NCBI RefSeq assembly: GCF_002933815.1 | Contig: NZ_BEYR01000001.1 | Location: 2,597,765 to 2,661,764 of the forward strand | Origin: Sphingobacterium sp. HMA12 | GTDB taxonomy: Bacteria; Bacteroidota; Bacteroidia; Sphingobacteriales; Sphingobacteriaceae | Reading direction: 5' to 3' | DNA length: 64,000 nucleotides | Made by a program: the position numbers and the translations under genes | Part shown: piece by piece, positions 15,659 to 24,357 of the stretch | Position numbering within the stretch: position 1 is the stretch's first letter | Layout of the letters: each line of letters begins with the position of its first letter | Notes under the pieces: generated by a model | What the model was told of the DNA's origin: nothing | Seen by the model: only the letters and a program-made list of their open reading frames with translations | The model's database searches: none

Positions 15659-18118
15659 TTAGTAAACATCAGTTTTACCAATGGACAACATATTGGCAAA
15701 GAGACGGTAGGCTCCAACCACACCAGCAGGGAGTTGTCTAAATAAAGAAAGACTACTGTTGATATAGTAACCTCTGCCTTGTTTACTCACGAGCAACAAA
15801 CCATCTTCATTTCCCTTATTTGAATTTTGAGTACGCAGGATAGGTTCAAACTCTTTCCTCCAATCTTTTGGAAAAAACAGTCCCCGATCCTGTACCCAGT
15901 TATCAAAATCTTGCTGGCCTATTTTATTCGGATAATTCAAAATCCGATGAGTGGGATTCAAAAAGCGAATAGCCGATTCTGCATCGCTAATCCGTTCGCC
16001 TGAAACAGCCAAAGGATACGGACCCACCTCCACGGCAGAAAGGTCATAGGGGGTATTATATTGATTGATCAAAACCCCACCTGCTTGGACATATTCCTGC
16101 AATTTCCCATGGAAATCCACTAGGTATGGATCTGTATTATAAATTCGGAAACCCAAAACTACTGCATCAAAAGCTGATAGATCTGTATCTTTCAATGCTG
16201 CAGGAGATATCAATTCTAAATGATTCACCAGCTGTTTTAAGCTTGCTACAAGTTCATCATTTTTGCCCGATATGTAGGCAATTCGGCTAGCCAGACTTGC
16301 AACCGAGCTATTTAAAACCCGTAACTCTGCTTTAGGATAATACCGCACCTCTTCGATATGGGGATAACTGACCGATTTTATGCTATGTTGATGGACACCG
16401 TAAACAGTTTCAATTTCAAAACCAAGCTTTTGTATGCTTTCAGTATGTCCCAATGATGTTAACTGAAAATTCACTATTTCAGAAGCATTGCCGCGAATGA
16501 CCACAGACTGTTCTTTGGGAGAAAGTTCCAGTCCATCCGCTGCGGTCAACCTCACATTGACAGCCTCTACCGTAGCTACATTGGATTGTATCTCAAGCGA
16601 AATAGAACGCCTTGTAAAATCCGCCAAAACAACAATATCTGTTTCAAAAGCTCCGGTAAACGCCGGGGAAATAGTGACGGCCTTATTGTTGCTCAATACA
16701 GGTACAGTAAGCGCTATGGATAAAGCTGCAAACTGTAACTGCAATTGCACTACGATTGGATTATCCTGTTGGGACAGTACAATATCGGCTGAAGACCGGG
16801 GGGAATAACTACCTCTATCTCCCTCCTCCTTTAACCAAGTTGGGAATGAAGGATCGATCGTCTGACTGAGACGACCAGTAATTTCAACCCGTTCAGTCTG
16901 TGATAATCGATAGGATTCATGATACGCTGTTTCAAAAAAAGGAACTATCACACTGTTCAAGACCAAATCAGACTCCTTTGGTATATTGGCCTGCAAAGAT
17001 AAGTTAACATTGGCTCCCGGCACCCACCTGTCATCTGTGGAATGTACTTCGAAAGATGCGCCCAGTGAACGCAATAAGAGCAACTCCAAACTACTGCGCT
17101 TTTCCTGGATGGCACTATTTGCGGGTACCGTATTCATCCAGAGCAAAATTGTCGCTACGGCCAATGGAAATTCACGATTGTTTCCATCAGCATGCTTCAT
17201 CAGCAAACCATCAACCTGTTTCTTAAAAATAGGAATATACTGATCCGAAGATTCTGGTGCTGCAAAAAGAGAATCAAGCCCTATTGTGTCCAGAGGCTCA
17301 CCCTTCAATAGTTCAAAATATTCAACGGAGGGCGTATGCTGTGTTAAACTAGCCATAGCTTGGGAGCGATGTTTATTGCGGCTTTCGGCAGCGATCTCAC
17401 CATAATGCACACCTGAATAACGATTATACGCAGGCATATGAAGCGCAAGATACTCAGGTAAAGGTGTTACATTACCGCCAATATCTTTGACACCACTTTC
17501 CCGATAGACGTTCCAAAGGAGATGCTGCGCTTTCCAGACAGACAGCTTTTCTAAATGTTCAGGATAGGCCTGTGGATCTGCCGCAAGGTCATAAGCCCGC
17601 TCGGTCAAAATTGCCGAGCTCTGATGATGGCCATGGAGATCAGGAATATGCGGCGAAAATCGAGTAATAATGACCTGCGGGCGAAAATATCGGATAGTCC
17701 ATACCATATCGGCGAGTACCGCTTGCTCATTCCATACAAGCATGGTTTCAGCCGCAGATTCTACGAATCCAAAGTCCTTTGCACGCGTAAAAAATTGCCT
17801 CGTTCCTTCCGTCTTCCGGGCAGATAGCGATTCTTGGACACGCAGTACACCTAACTCCCTCCCTTTCTCAGTACCTATAAAATTCTGTCCACCTTCACCT
17901 CGTGTGAGTGACAAATATGCCGCATCAGCAAGCTGATCTTGTGCAAAAAATGTTAACAGTTTATTATTCTCATCATCGGGATGGGCACCTACATATAAAA
18001 TCCGATTGAAAACCTTCAACTTGCTTAACTCACGCAGGATATCATCGCATTTGATTTGCGTGGAAATTCCGCTTAAAGATTGTTGTCTGTTTTTTTCTGC
18101 GAGAAATTTTAATGCCAT
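15659..18118 (-). CDS. PIG-L/LmbE-family deacetylase, large two-part protein
   Basis: The protein has 819 residues. Residues about 35-290 are a PIG-L (LmbE-like) zinc deacetylase: VGAHPDDENN carries the AHPDD zinc/catalytic motif and HIPDLHGHHQSS the later histidine motif. The remaining 520 residues contain beta-sandwich segments (VRLTAADGLELSPKEQSVVI resembles an NPCBM/NEW3-type domain) and a C-terminal flavodoxin/GATase-like part. Such large members in Bacteroidota are thought to deacetylate amino-sugar glycans or conjugates. No signal peptide is visible, and TATATTTG at 18148-18155 (minus strand) leaves no room for a longer start, which is odd because close relatives are usually exported. 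Confidence 0.85.
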   Translation of the reverse strand: MALKFLAEKNRQQSLSGISTQIKCDDILRELSKLKVFNRILYVGAHPDDENNKLLTFFAQDQLADAAYLSLTRGEGGQNFIGTEKGRELGVLRVQESLSARKTEGTRQFFTRAKDFGFVESAAETMLVWNEQAVLADMVWTIRYFRPQVIITRFSPHIPDLHGHHQSSAILTERAYDLAADPQAYPEHLEKLSVWKAQHLLWNVYRESGVKDIGGNVTPLPEYLALHMPAYNRYSGVHYGEIAAESRNKHRSQAMASLTQHTPSVEYFELLKGEPLDTIGLDSLFAAPESSDQYIPIFKKQVDGLLMKHADGNNREFPLAVATILLWMNTVPANSAIQEKRSSLELLLLRSLGASFEVHSTDDRWVPGANVNLSLQANIPKESDLVLNSVIVPFFETAYHESYRLSQTERVEITGRLSQTIDPSFPTWLKEEGDRGSYSPRSSADIVLSQQDNPIVVQLQLQFAALSIALTVPVLSNNKAVTISPAFTGAFETDIVVLADFTRRSISLEIQSNVATVEAVNVRLTAADGLELSPKEQSVVIRGNASEIVNFQLTSLGHTESIQKLGFEIETVYGVHQHSIKSVSYPHIEEVRYYPKAELRVLNSSVASLASRIAYISGKNDELVASLKQLVNHLELISPAALKDTDLSAFDAVVLGFRIYNTDPYLVDFHGKLQEYVQAGGVLINQYNTPYDLSAVEVGPYPLAVSGERISDAESAIRFLNPTHRILNYPNKIGQQDFDNWVQDRGLFFPKDWRKEFEPILRTQNSNKGNEDGLLLVSKQGRGYYINSSLSLFRQLPAGVVGAYRLFANMLSIGKTDVY

Positions 18119-18147
18119 ATCCGTCTATTCTATTAAGTGCGATGAAT

Positions 18148-18155
18148 CAAATATA
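18148..18155 (-). promoter_or_regulatory. -7 promoter element of PIG-L gene
   Basis: The minus strand reads TATATTTG, a full TAnnTTTG match, 30 nt upstream of the ATG. It fixes the start at 18118. The rest of 18156-18421 is AT-rich divergent promoter DNA with no further feature recognised. Confidence 0.5.
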
Positions 18156-18421
18156 GGAATAATTTCATAAAGACTACTAATTTGATAGATATTATTGATT
18201 TTACTAAAATTAATGTAGTCAAATTCCTACTGAGGAGTTATATCGACACATGTAGATCCTGTAAAGATAGTGGGCCGGGACAAAAAAGGCTATTGTACCT
18301 CAAAAACTAATAATAGCATTAAAAATGTTATCTTATTATGTTAAACTTTTTGAATTAACACTTTTTAACCGATATATACCGTAGCTTAGCACTTTATCAA
18401 TAATTAGAATCAACCAACAGA

Positions 18422-19453
18422 ATGCCCTTTTTAGATCATGTACTCCAAACCCCCAGCTACGGATGGAAAGACGACAATGGAGACCTTATTAAACCTAGCC
18501 CAAAGCAGATATTCAGCGAATTTTTCAAGAGATTGAATGTTTTTAAGGACCAACGCAACTGGCTGCCCTTTTTTAGCTGGCTGAAAGTAGCTTGTCTTAT
18601 TCCATTTTTCTTTGTTTTTCTCTTTGCCCACCTTAGCTGGTGGACGGTCCTCGCAGCTTTTATCTACAGTATGATCATTATGGGTACACATGGTACCATC
18701 TGGCATCATAGGTTTTCCACACATGGTGCCTTTAAATTTAGAAACTCCTTTTGGCGTTTCTTTACGCAAAATCTCACAATAAATGTAATACCGGAAGAAA
18801 TTTATGTAATTTCTCATCACGTCCACCATGCAAAATCAGATCAACCAGGTGATCCATACAATGCACAGGCAGGATTTCTCTATTGCTTTTTGGCAGATGT
18901 AAACCATCAACCCATTGCCAAAGATCTGAATGAAAACTCTTACAACCGTGTCAAACTACTTATGAAACATACTGGCGTTGCAGCCAATAGTTATGCACAA
19001 TATCAAAAATGGGGTTCCTATGTTAATCCGACCCATGCGATTCTGTCTTGGGTGCTGAACTGGTCATTTTGGTATGTTGTATTCTTTTTGATCGGCGGAC
19101 ACGCCCTGGCCTGTTGCCTATTTGGTGCAGCTGGATTCTGGGCCATTGGCGTACGTACTTTTAATTATGAAGGCCATGCCAAAGGTGAAGATAAACAACG
19201 GGAGGGGATAGATTTTAATGAAAAGGACAAATCCATTAATCAACTTTGGCCCGGTATCGTAGCTGGTGAATGGCACAACAACCATCACCTCTATCCTAAA
19301 AGTGCTCGGAGTGGTTTTAGGCCTTATCAGATCGACCTAGCCTGGTGTTATATCAAACTGATGCACAAATTAGGTGCCGTCAGTAGCTATCGCGACGACA
19401 AAAAACGCTTCAATGAGCAGTACCATAAGCCTTATATTGATGCCAAAAAATAA
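18422..19453 (+). CDS. Acyl-CoA/fatty-acid desaturase
   Basis: The 343-residue membrane enzyme has hydrophobic segments around residues 55-95 and 195-235 and the three histidine clusters of membrane di-iron desaturases: HGTIWHHRFSTHG, SHHVHHAKSD and EWHNNHHLYP. These ligate the two irons that insert a cis double bond into an acyl chain, so the protein adjusts membrane fluidity. The pattern is that of delta-9-type acyl-CoA desaturases (fatty-acid desaturase type 1). It is monocistronic and ends at the strong terminator at 19518. Confidence 0.93.
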   Translation: MPFLDHVLQTPSYGWKDDNGDLIKPSPKQIFSEFFKRLNVFKDQRNWLPFFSWLKVACLIPFFFVFLFAHLSWWTVLAAFIYSMIIMGTHGTIWHHRFSTHGAFKFRNSFWRFFTQNLTINVIPEEIYVISHHVHHAKSDQPGDPYNAQAGFLYCFLADVNHQPIAKDLNENSYNRVKLLMKHTGVAANSYAQYQKWGSYVNPTHAILSWVLNWSFWYVVFFLIGGHALACCLFGAAGFWAIGVRTFNYEGHAKGEDKQREGIDFNEKDKSINQLWPGIVAGEWHNNHHLYPKSARSGFRPYQIDLAWCYIKLMHKLGAVSSYRDDKKRFNEQYHKPYIDAKK

Positions 19454-19517
19454 CGATTAAAACTGAGTGACATCTCTGTAAACTGTGTCACTGGCACTTA
19501 CTCCGCATGAATAAATA

Positions 19518-19546
19518 ACAAAGTAGCTAAAGATTAGCTACTTTGT
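19518..19546 (+). terminator. Terminator of desaturase gene
   Basis: ACAAAGTAGCTAA and TTAGCTACTTTGT form a perfect 13-bp stem with a three-base loop, followed by TTGTTGG. Confidence 0.8.
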
Positions 19547-19621
19547 TTGTTGGACCGAACTCTCTATTTAATGCTTCATCCGCACGAAATAGTTTAATTC
19601 ATATTATCTTGGTTCTGAAAG

Positions 19622-20656
19622 CTAGCGAGCCCCGTCTATCATTTTATGGATATCCCAATCTCCCAACACTTTCGCCAAGGAATATTCTCGTCGTTTATTG
19701 AGACGCAATTGCCGAGACCATACGACCCTTTTCGTAAGATCAATCGCGCCAGGCCCTTTGGATCCAAGTTCGGCATAAAAAACAGTTTTTTCTTTCTCTG
19801 GAAACAATTTATCTCCTTTCCATTCATTCCATCCTTCTGCTGTAATATGCGATCCCAAATAGCAGTCAACCAAAACTGTCTTGGCATATGGACGCCAAGG
19901 CCTACCGAGAAAAACTTGATTTACCGTACTATCCATGCCGATAAAATCACATTGATTAAATACAAAACCATAAACTTGTTCTACCGTTGTCGATGCGGCA
20001 GTGATATAAGAATTACGCAATGAGACTAATTTACACTTTTCAAAAAAAGCAGTCCCTGGACCGAAAATAAAATCAGTGCTGCCATTGATGCTACATTGCG
20101 AAAAAAAACTTCTGCCCTTACCCAGATACAGCGTATCTTGAAATCCTAGCAGACGACAATTCACAAACGCAATTCGATCTCCTTCAATGTGCAGTGCTAT
20201 AGCCTGCCCAACTGGACCCGCGGAGTTTTCAATACTGATATTTTGAATTAAAATCTTATCCCCACGTACCATAAGTGTATAACTGCCGAAAGTTCCGAGA
20301 ACTGTGCGTCCGGTCTCATCCGGGCAGTTCACAGTCTTACCCGAATAATCGTTGTAGACAATTTTGGTTGTCATCACATCTTCCCCTATCAATTGAATAT
20401 TTTCAAGATGTGCGGGAATTACCACCTTTTCATTATAAATCCCCTTTTTTACAAAAATTTTAACGGCATTATCGCCACGAAAAGCACGAATTGACGCTAT
20501 CGCTGCCTGTATACTTGTAAAATCACCATTCCCATTTTGATCAACCGTGATACTATCCAGCGACCCAGCCCTTAGCCCGGGGCCGAAAAGCAGTAGAATA
20601 AAAAAGAATATAAAATTTTTATTAAACGTGACGATTGTTTGGCTTTCTTTCCTCAT
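19622..20656 (-). CDS. Secreted pectinesterase (CE8)
   Basis: Start chosen at 20656 (GGGAGAA ribosome site eight nt upstream); a longer frame to 20719 exists but has no better site. The 344-residue protein begins MRKESQ followed by a hydrophobic signal to about residue 30. The right-handed beta-helix carries the CE8 active-site set: GQAIAL (oxyanion glutamine), GFQDTLY (acid aspartate), GSTDFIFG (nucleophile aspartate) and LGRPWRPYA (arginine). It removes methyl esters from homogalacturonan outside the cytoplasm. It is not inside a pectin utilisation locus here; its neighbours are the desaturase and small hypothetical genes. Confidence 0.93.
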   Translation of the reverse strand: MRKESQTIVTFNKNFIFFFILLLFGPGLRAGSLDSITVDQNGNGDFTSIQAAIASIRAFRGDNAVKIFVKKGIYNEKVVIPAHLENIQLIGEDVMTTKIVYNDYSGKTVNCPDETGRTVLGTFGSYTLMVRGDKILIQNISIENSAGPVGQAIALHIEGDRIAFVNCRLLGFQDTLYLGKGRSFFSQCSINGSTDFIFGPGTAFFEKCKLVSLRNSYITAASTTVEQVYGFVFNQCDFIGMDSTVNQVFLGRPWRPYAKTVLVDCYLGSHITAEGWNEWKGDKLFPEKEKTVFYAELGSKGPGAIDLTKRVVWSRQLRLNKRREYSLAKVLGDWDIHKMIDGAR

Positions 20657-21077
20657 AAAAAAATTCTCCCAATGGAATATTAAAACTACAGATATCATTA
20701 TGCTCTCTGCAGCTATCAACAGTACTTTTTTTCAACAAAAACAATACATACCCCTACTGCATTCTTTCTTTCTAATGTGACCAAGAAAAGACCCTGCATC
20801 TTAGGACTAGAGTTTTCTGAAATTAGCATTTTAGCTGTAGATTATTCAAAAATTTCTACGCAATCGATCCCATACATTCCATGACATATCAATGTTGTCA
20901 GAACAAATCCAAACGGTGGTAATTTGCATTATTTTTATTAAAGACGGTTACTAAAAATTTCTTTTTTCGGTTGCAATACTTTGGTTCATATCATTCAGGT
21001 ATAAACGCAGTAAATTGCGTATTACTTCGGTCAACATTAAGCTTCTTCGATCTGTTCTATATAAAAAAGATCATTAT
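20657..21077. other. Intergenic region upstream of pectinesterase gene
   Basis: About 420 bp of AT-rich DNA between divergent genes. TACTTTGG near 20978 may be part of the promoter of the small acidic gene at 21078. No operator, RNA or gene remnant was recognised. Confidence 0.4.
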
Positions 21078-21371
21078 ATGAAAACATTCAATAACCAAAA
21101 AGTTGTACATCGGGGTATGTGCATCTTTCTTATGACAATTATTCCCAACCCGGATCCAAGGGAGCCAAGTCCGGATCTGAGTAAGCTAAATAAAGACACC
21201 TTCACCGACCAACATGGTCGCACGGCAGATCCTAACGAGGATAATAAAAATCCAAATACAGATATATCAGGGATCAAAGATGATCGCACCCATGATCCGG
21301 ACGACGCTCAGTCCGAACAGGAGGAAAAGGACGATGACAAACCCGATCTATCTGGCAATATTAACGTTTAA
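21078..21371 (+). CDS. Small acidic hypothetical protein
   Basis: 97 residues when started at the ATG 21078; an ATG at 21015 in the same frame would add 21 residues but has no ribosome site. After a short hydrophobic patch (MCIFLMTIIPNP) the rest is low-complexity, very rich in Asp, Asn, Pro and Lys (DDAQSEQEEKDDDKPD), and probably disordered. No family is recognised. It lies upstream of the PA2169-like gene on the same strand with a 180-bp gap. Confidence 0.45.
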   Translation: MKTFNNQKVVHRGMCIFLMTIIPNPDPREPSPDLSKLNKDTFTDQHGRTADPNEDNKNPNTDISGIKDDRTHDPDDAQSEQEEKDDDKPDLSGNINV

Positions 21372-21551
21372 GAAGGCCCCGTGCATTGGAATAGTAAATA
21401 TCGAATCCCACCGTTATCATGCCATTTTTAAAGTTTTCCGAGGCCCTGTTCGTAAAAATACCTAAATATAGATTAAATACTTGAATCGCATATTGGGCAA
21501 ACGAAACAGCCCTTGATCAGGTCTTTTAAATGTATATAAATCAAATTTAAT

Positions 21552-22019
21552 ATGGAAAATAACATCAATAACCCCGAGATCATCAATGATATTATCAAGA
21601 TCAATAACGATAGAATCGAAGGATACAACAAAGCGATCGAACTTGCACACAACCACGGTCTACATGAACTGGAACCAGACTTTAAAAAATACGTCGAACA
21701 ATCGCAATCATTTATTGCAGATTTGACACCTTACATAAAACTCGAAGGAAAAGAGCCTACAGACGCTACCATGCTTAGTGGCAAACTTTTTAGAACTTGG
21801 ATGGGTATAAAAGTGAATGTCACCGGTAACGATAAAAAAAGCTTGCTGGAAAGCTGTGAAAAAGGTGAGGACGCTTTTAAAGCTACTTATAAAAAGGTAC
21901 TAGAGGAAGATACTGATGAGCTAACGCCTAATGTAAAGAATGTACTGACAATGCAATTAAACAAACAGCTGGAAGCGCACGACAACATAAAAATGTTGCG
22001 CGATAATGCTTCGTTGTAA
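21552..22019 (+). CDS. PA2169-like four-helix-bundle protein (DUF2383)
   Basis: The 155-residue soluble protein is almost entirely helical. Its order of segments (INDIIKINNDRIEGYNKA, a helix with FIADLTPYIKLEG, the SGKLFRTWMGIKVNVTGNDK loop, LLESCEKGEDAFKATYKKVL and a last helix before the C-terminus) matches the PA2169/DUF2383 ferritin-like four-helix family found in many Bacteroidota next to stress genes. The biochemical role is unknown. A strong terminator follows at 22069. Confidence 0.85.
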   Translation: MENNINNPEIINDIIKINNDRIEGYNKAIELAHNHGLHELEPDFKKYVEQSQSFIADLTPYIKLEGKEPTDATMLSGKLFRTWMGIKVNVTGNDKKSLLESCEKGEDAFKATYKKVLEEDTDELTPNVKNVLTMQLNKQLEAHDNIKMLRDNASL

Positions 22020-22068
22020 AATAGCTAATGACTAGGTTAAATTGATATATGGATTTCTTCACAATCCT

Positions 22069-22104
22069 AATACCGAAGCTTTGAGGCTTCGGTATTATTT
22101 TTTT
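22069..22104 (+). terminator. Terminator of PA2169-like gene
   Basis: AATACCGAAGC pairs with GCTTCGGTATT around a six-base loop, followed by ATTTTTTT. Confidence 0.9.
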
Positions 22105-22115
22105 ACATATACAGG

Positions 22116-22373
22116 TTACTCCTTATTCAGATTTCTGGATTTTAGTTCATCATCAAGAGCTTCGTCATTTTTTTTCCAACGCATAAATGCCCAAGCCCCC
22201 ATAACGAGCAGCATAAATGTGAAAATAGTAATCCCCTTATTCACGATACCATAAATCAATACGCCAGCACAAAATCCAACTAATATGGCATTAATCAGTT
22301 TGTTGCTTTTTTGCTGCTTTTTTCTTTCCAATAATTCCTGGTCAGTCAATTCATTTAATTCTCGGTCTTTCAT
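22116..22373 (-). CDS. Small two-pass membrane protein
   Basis: 85 residues: an acidic/basic N-terminus (MKDRELNELTDQELLERKKQ), two hydrophobic segments (about 28-47 and 49-65) and a charged C-terminus (WKKNDEALDDELKSRNL). ELTDQELLERKK followed by a helix pair is a recurrent Bacteroidota small-protein layout, sometimes loosely annotated as a redox-active disulfide protein; there is no cysteine pair here to support that. Function unknown. Confidence 0.6.
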   Translation of the reverse strand: MKDRELNELTDQELLERKKQQKSNKLINAILVGFCAGVLIYGIVNKGITIFTFMLLVMGAWAFMRWKKNDEALDDELKSRNLNKE

Positions 22374-22587
22374 AGTGTCAATGTTTTGGTCAGTCTATAT
22401 GATTCAAATATACACACTAAAAAATTATCTTCATATTTCACTACAAGGATATATACTATTTTTTTATTAGAAGATAGGATATCTTAGATTCTGTTATGTA
22501 TTTAAAAACTTTCTTGGCTTAAGCAAGTCTAGATCCTTAATAAGGAGAAAATCAGATATAAAATCATGTAAAAACTAAACGTGACAA

Positions 22588-22625
22588 CAAAAAAAGTCTA
22601 CATAAAATAATATATGTAGACTTTT
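22588..22625 (-). terminator. Terminator of the pyridoxamine-oxidase-like gene
   Basis: AAAAGTCTACAT pairs with ATGTAGACTTTT, and the minus strand continues with seven T. It lies about 120 nt beyond the stop of the gene at 22745. The rest of 22374-22744 holds nothing else I can recognise. Confidence 0.75.
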
Positions 22626-22744
22626 AGATCTATTCGTCGCCCGCGATTCAGCTATATCTTTATACCAACATACGCTTCGATCAAGCCTTTAAAAAGTTAT
22701 CTATCTTATGATAGGTGGGCATAAATAATGTCATAGCCTCCGGA

Positions 22745-23251
22745 TCAGAGATTTAAATCACCTTCCTTCCCGATATCTTCGGGATTACCAGTTACCGCCA
22801 CCTTCAGCATGTTAAAAAGATTGACTATCATATTGGAATTCGAGTCCCAATAATGCGCATCTTGAGGAGTTACACGCACTAACCTAATGTTAGGATCTTC
22901 TTTCCCCTTTTTAAACCAGCCTTCCATCATTTTGTTCCAGTAACGATCAATTCTCGCCTGATCCCTGGATAAACTTGCCGTACCATTGACGCTCAAAAAA
23001 GTATAATTTTTTGGATCTGCATAAAAGAGCGAGACTCTAGGGTCGTTCTCGATATTTTGATGAGTTTCGCTTTCTGCTGAACAGATATACCATATATCCC
23101 CTGCAGCGTCAACTTCCTGTCTACTCATAGGAACACCATGTGGATATACAGCCCCCTTACCAAAAGAACAAACAGTACCTACGTCGATTTGGTCGATGAT
23201 TGTTTTCAGTTTATCCAATGCTTCCTGATTGTTCATATTTTTCTCTGCCAT
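22745..23251 (-). CDS. Pyridoxamine 5'-phosphate oxidase-like (general stress protein 26 type)
   Basis: The start at 23251 (MAEKNMNNQEAL) fits the family; an upstream ATG at 23275 adds eight residues. The 168-residue protein has the split-barrel flavin-binding fold: DQIDVGTVCSFGKGAVYPHGVPM, then GDIWYICSAESETHQNIENDPRVSLFYAD with the conserved strand, and FLSVNGTASLSRDQARID. Family members bind FMN or deazaflavin and are induced under general stress, but substrates are mostly unknown. The WFKKGKEDPNIRLVRV segment is typical of the general stress protein 26 group. Confidence 0.85.
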   Translation of the reverse strand: MAEKNMNNQEALDKLKTIIDQIDVGTVCSFGKGAVYPHGVPMSRQEVDAAGDIWYICSAESETHQNIENDPRVSLFYADPKNYTFLSVNGTASLSRDQARIDRYWNKMMEGWFKKGKEDPNIRLVRVTPQDAHYWDSNSNMIVNLFNMLKVAVTGNPEDIGKEGDLNL

Positions 23252-23542
23252 AATATGTCGTTTGCTATTGAACAACCGCTCCTACCAAATAGTTCGATTA
23301 AGTTTGAAACTTACTACAGGGACTTGCCCCGATAAAAGAACATCTCCAAGACAATATTATCAACGTCTTCCAACAGCTCTTTGCTATCCCAAACGATAAA
23401 TAATGGCGGAACCCGCAACATAGAGCTCATTTCGTTGAATAGCTTTTTTCAGAGACTTTTATTTCAATATAGCTTCTACTATCATCGCGTATGTATAATT
23501 ATATTCTTCCTGACATAAAATCAACCATTTGTTCGGGATAAT

Positions 23543-24262
23543 ATGGATAAATTTGTAGACATAAAAAATAACGGGATGATTGAAAGAATAGCAACCTATT
23601 GGGATGGAAGAAGTGCTTCCTGGCTTAAGGAAAGAGAAGAAGCCTGGTCTCGTCCGGAGACAGAGCGATGGCTTGAGTTTTTTAAATCGGTTCGGAATAA
23701 GTTATCAGGAACTAAAGTTCTTGAAGTGGGAACTGCTACTGGTTATTTCGCCAATATTCTGAATCTTGCCGGCTTTGAAGTGACAGCAGTTGATCTATCT
23801 CCCCAGATGATCAATTCGGCAAAACAAGTCAGCCAAGACTTACAGCTGAATGTCGATTATAGCATTATGGATGCACAACATCTCCAATTTGAAGATAATA
23901 CCTTTGATCTCGTTTTCACCCGGTTGATGACCTGGACTATTCCCGATCTGGAGAAATGCTATCGGGAAATGGAGCGTGTGCTCAAACCCGGCGGACGACT
24001 GATTAACCTTGATGCGGATTTTGGGAAGATAATATTTAGCGCAGACCGACACGACCAATGTCCTTCCGGTGCCATCGAAGAAGTAAACGAGATCAAGTCG
24101 GCATTGGAAATCAGCCAGCACGAACGTCCGGCCAAAGATATCGACCTATTACAAACGATTGGGTTCGGTTCGGTTGAGATTGATGTGTATGCTCAAAACC
24201 GTATACTGGAACTTCCATTGACGACCGAAGGACTTTTTATGTTGGAAGCAATAAAAAAATAG
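23543..24262 (+). CDS. Class I SAM-dependent methyltransferase
   Basis: The 239-residue protein has the Rossmann methyltransferase motifs: motif I VLEVGTATGYFANIL (residues about 57-71), acidic loop AVDLSPQM, motif II YSIMDAQHL, and FDLVFTRLMTWTIPD plus VLKPGGRLINLD (post-motif regions). It resembles the UbiE/type 11 methyltransferases. The first glycine-rich loop has GTATG in place of the common GCGTG, which is tolerated in the family. No substrate domain is recognisable and the gene stands alone. Confidence 0.88.
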   Translation: MDKFVDIKNNGMIERIATYWDGRSASWLKEREEAWSRPETERWLEFFKSVRNKLSGTKVLEVGTATGYFANILNLAGFEVTAVDLSPQMINSAKQVSQDLQLNVDYSIMDAQHLQFEDNTFDLVFTRLMTWTIPDLEKCYREMERVLKPGGRLINLDADFGKIIFSADRHDQCPSGAIEEVNEIKSALEISQHERPAKDIDLLQTIGFGSVEIDVYAQNRILELPLTTEGLFMLEAIKK

Positions 24263-24302
24263 CAGCAGGATAGTAGAGCGCAAAAACATTACAGAAAAAA
24301 AA

Positions 24303-24338
24303 CAAAAACCCTCATTTTTAATCAGTTGAAGGTTTTTG
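24303..24338. terminator. Bidirectional terminator
   Basis: CAAAAACC (24303-24310) pairs with GGTTTTTG (24331-24338). It serves the converging methyltransferase gene and TonB receptor gene. Confidence 0.7.
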
Positions 24339-24357
24339 CTTTTCCAAAAGGAGCCGA

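Noticed and set aside
20657..20719. Longer start of the pectinesterase
   Set aside because: The extra 21 residues precede a proper signal peptide, and the GGGAGAA ribosome site belongs to the ATG at 20656.
23302..23430. Minus-strand frame of about 43 codons beginning MSSMLRVPPLFIVWD
   Set aside because: No ribosome site, no family, and it lies in a promoter-type gap before the methyltransferase gene.
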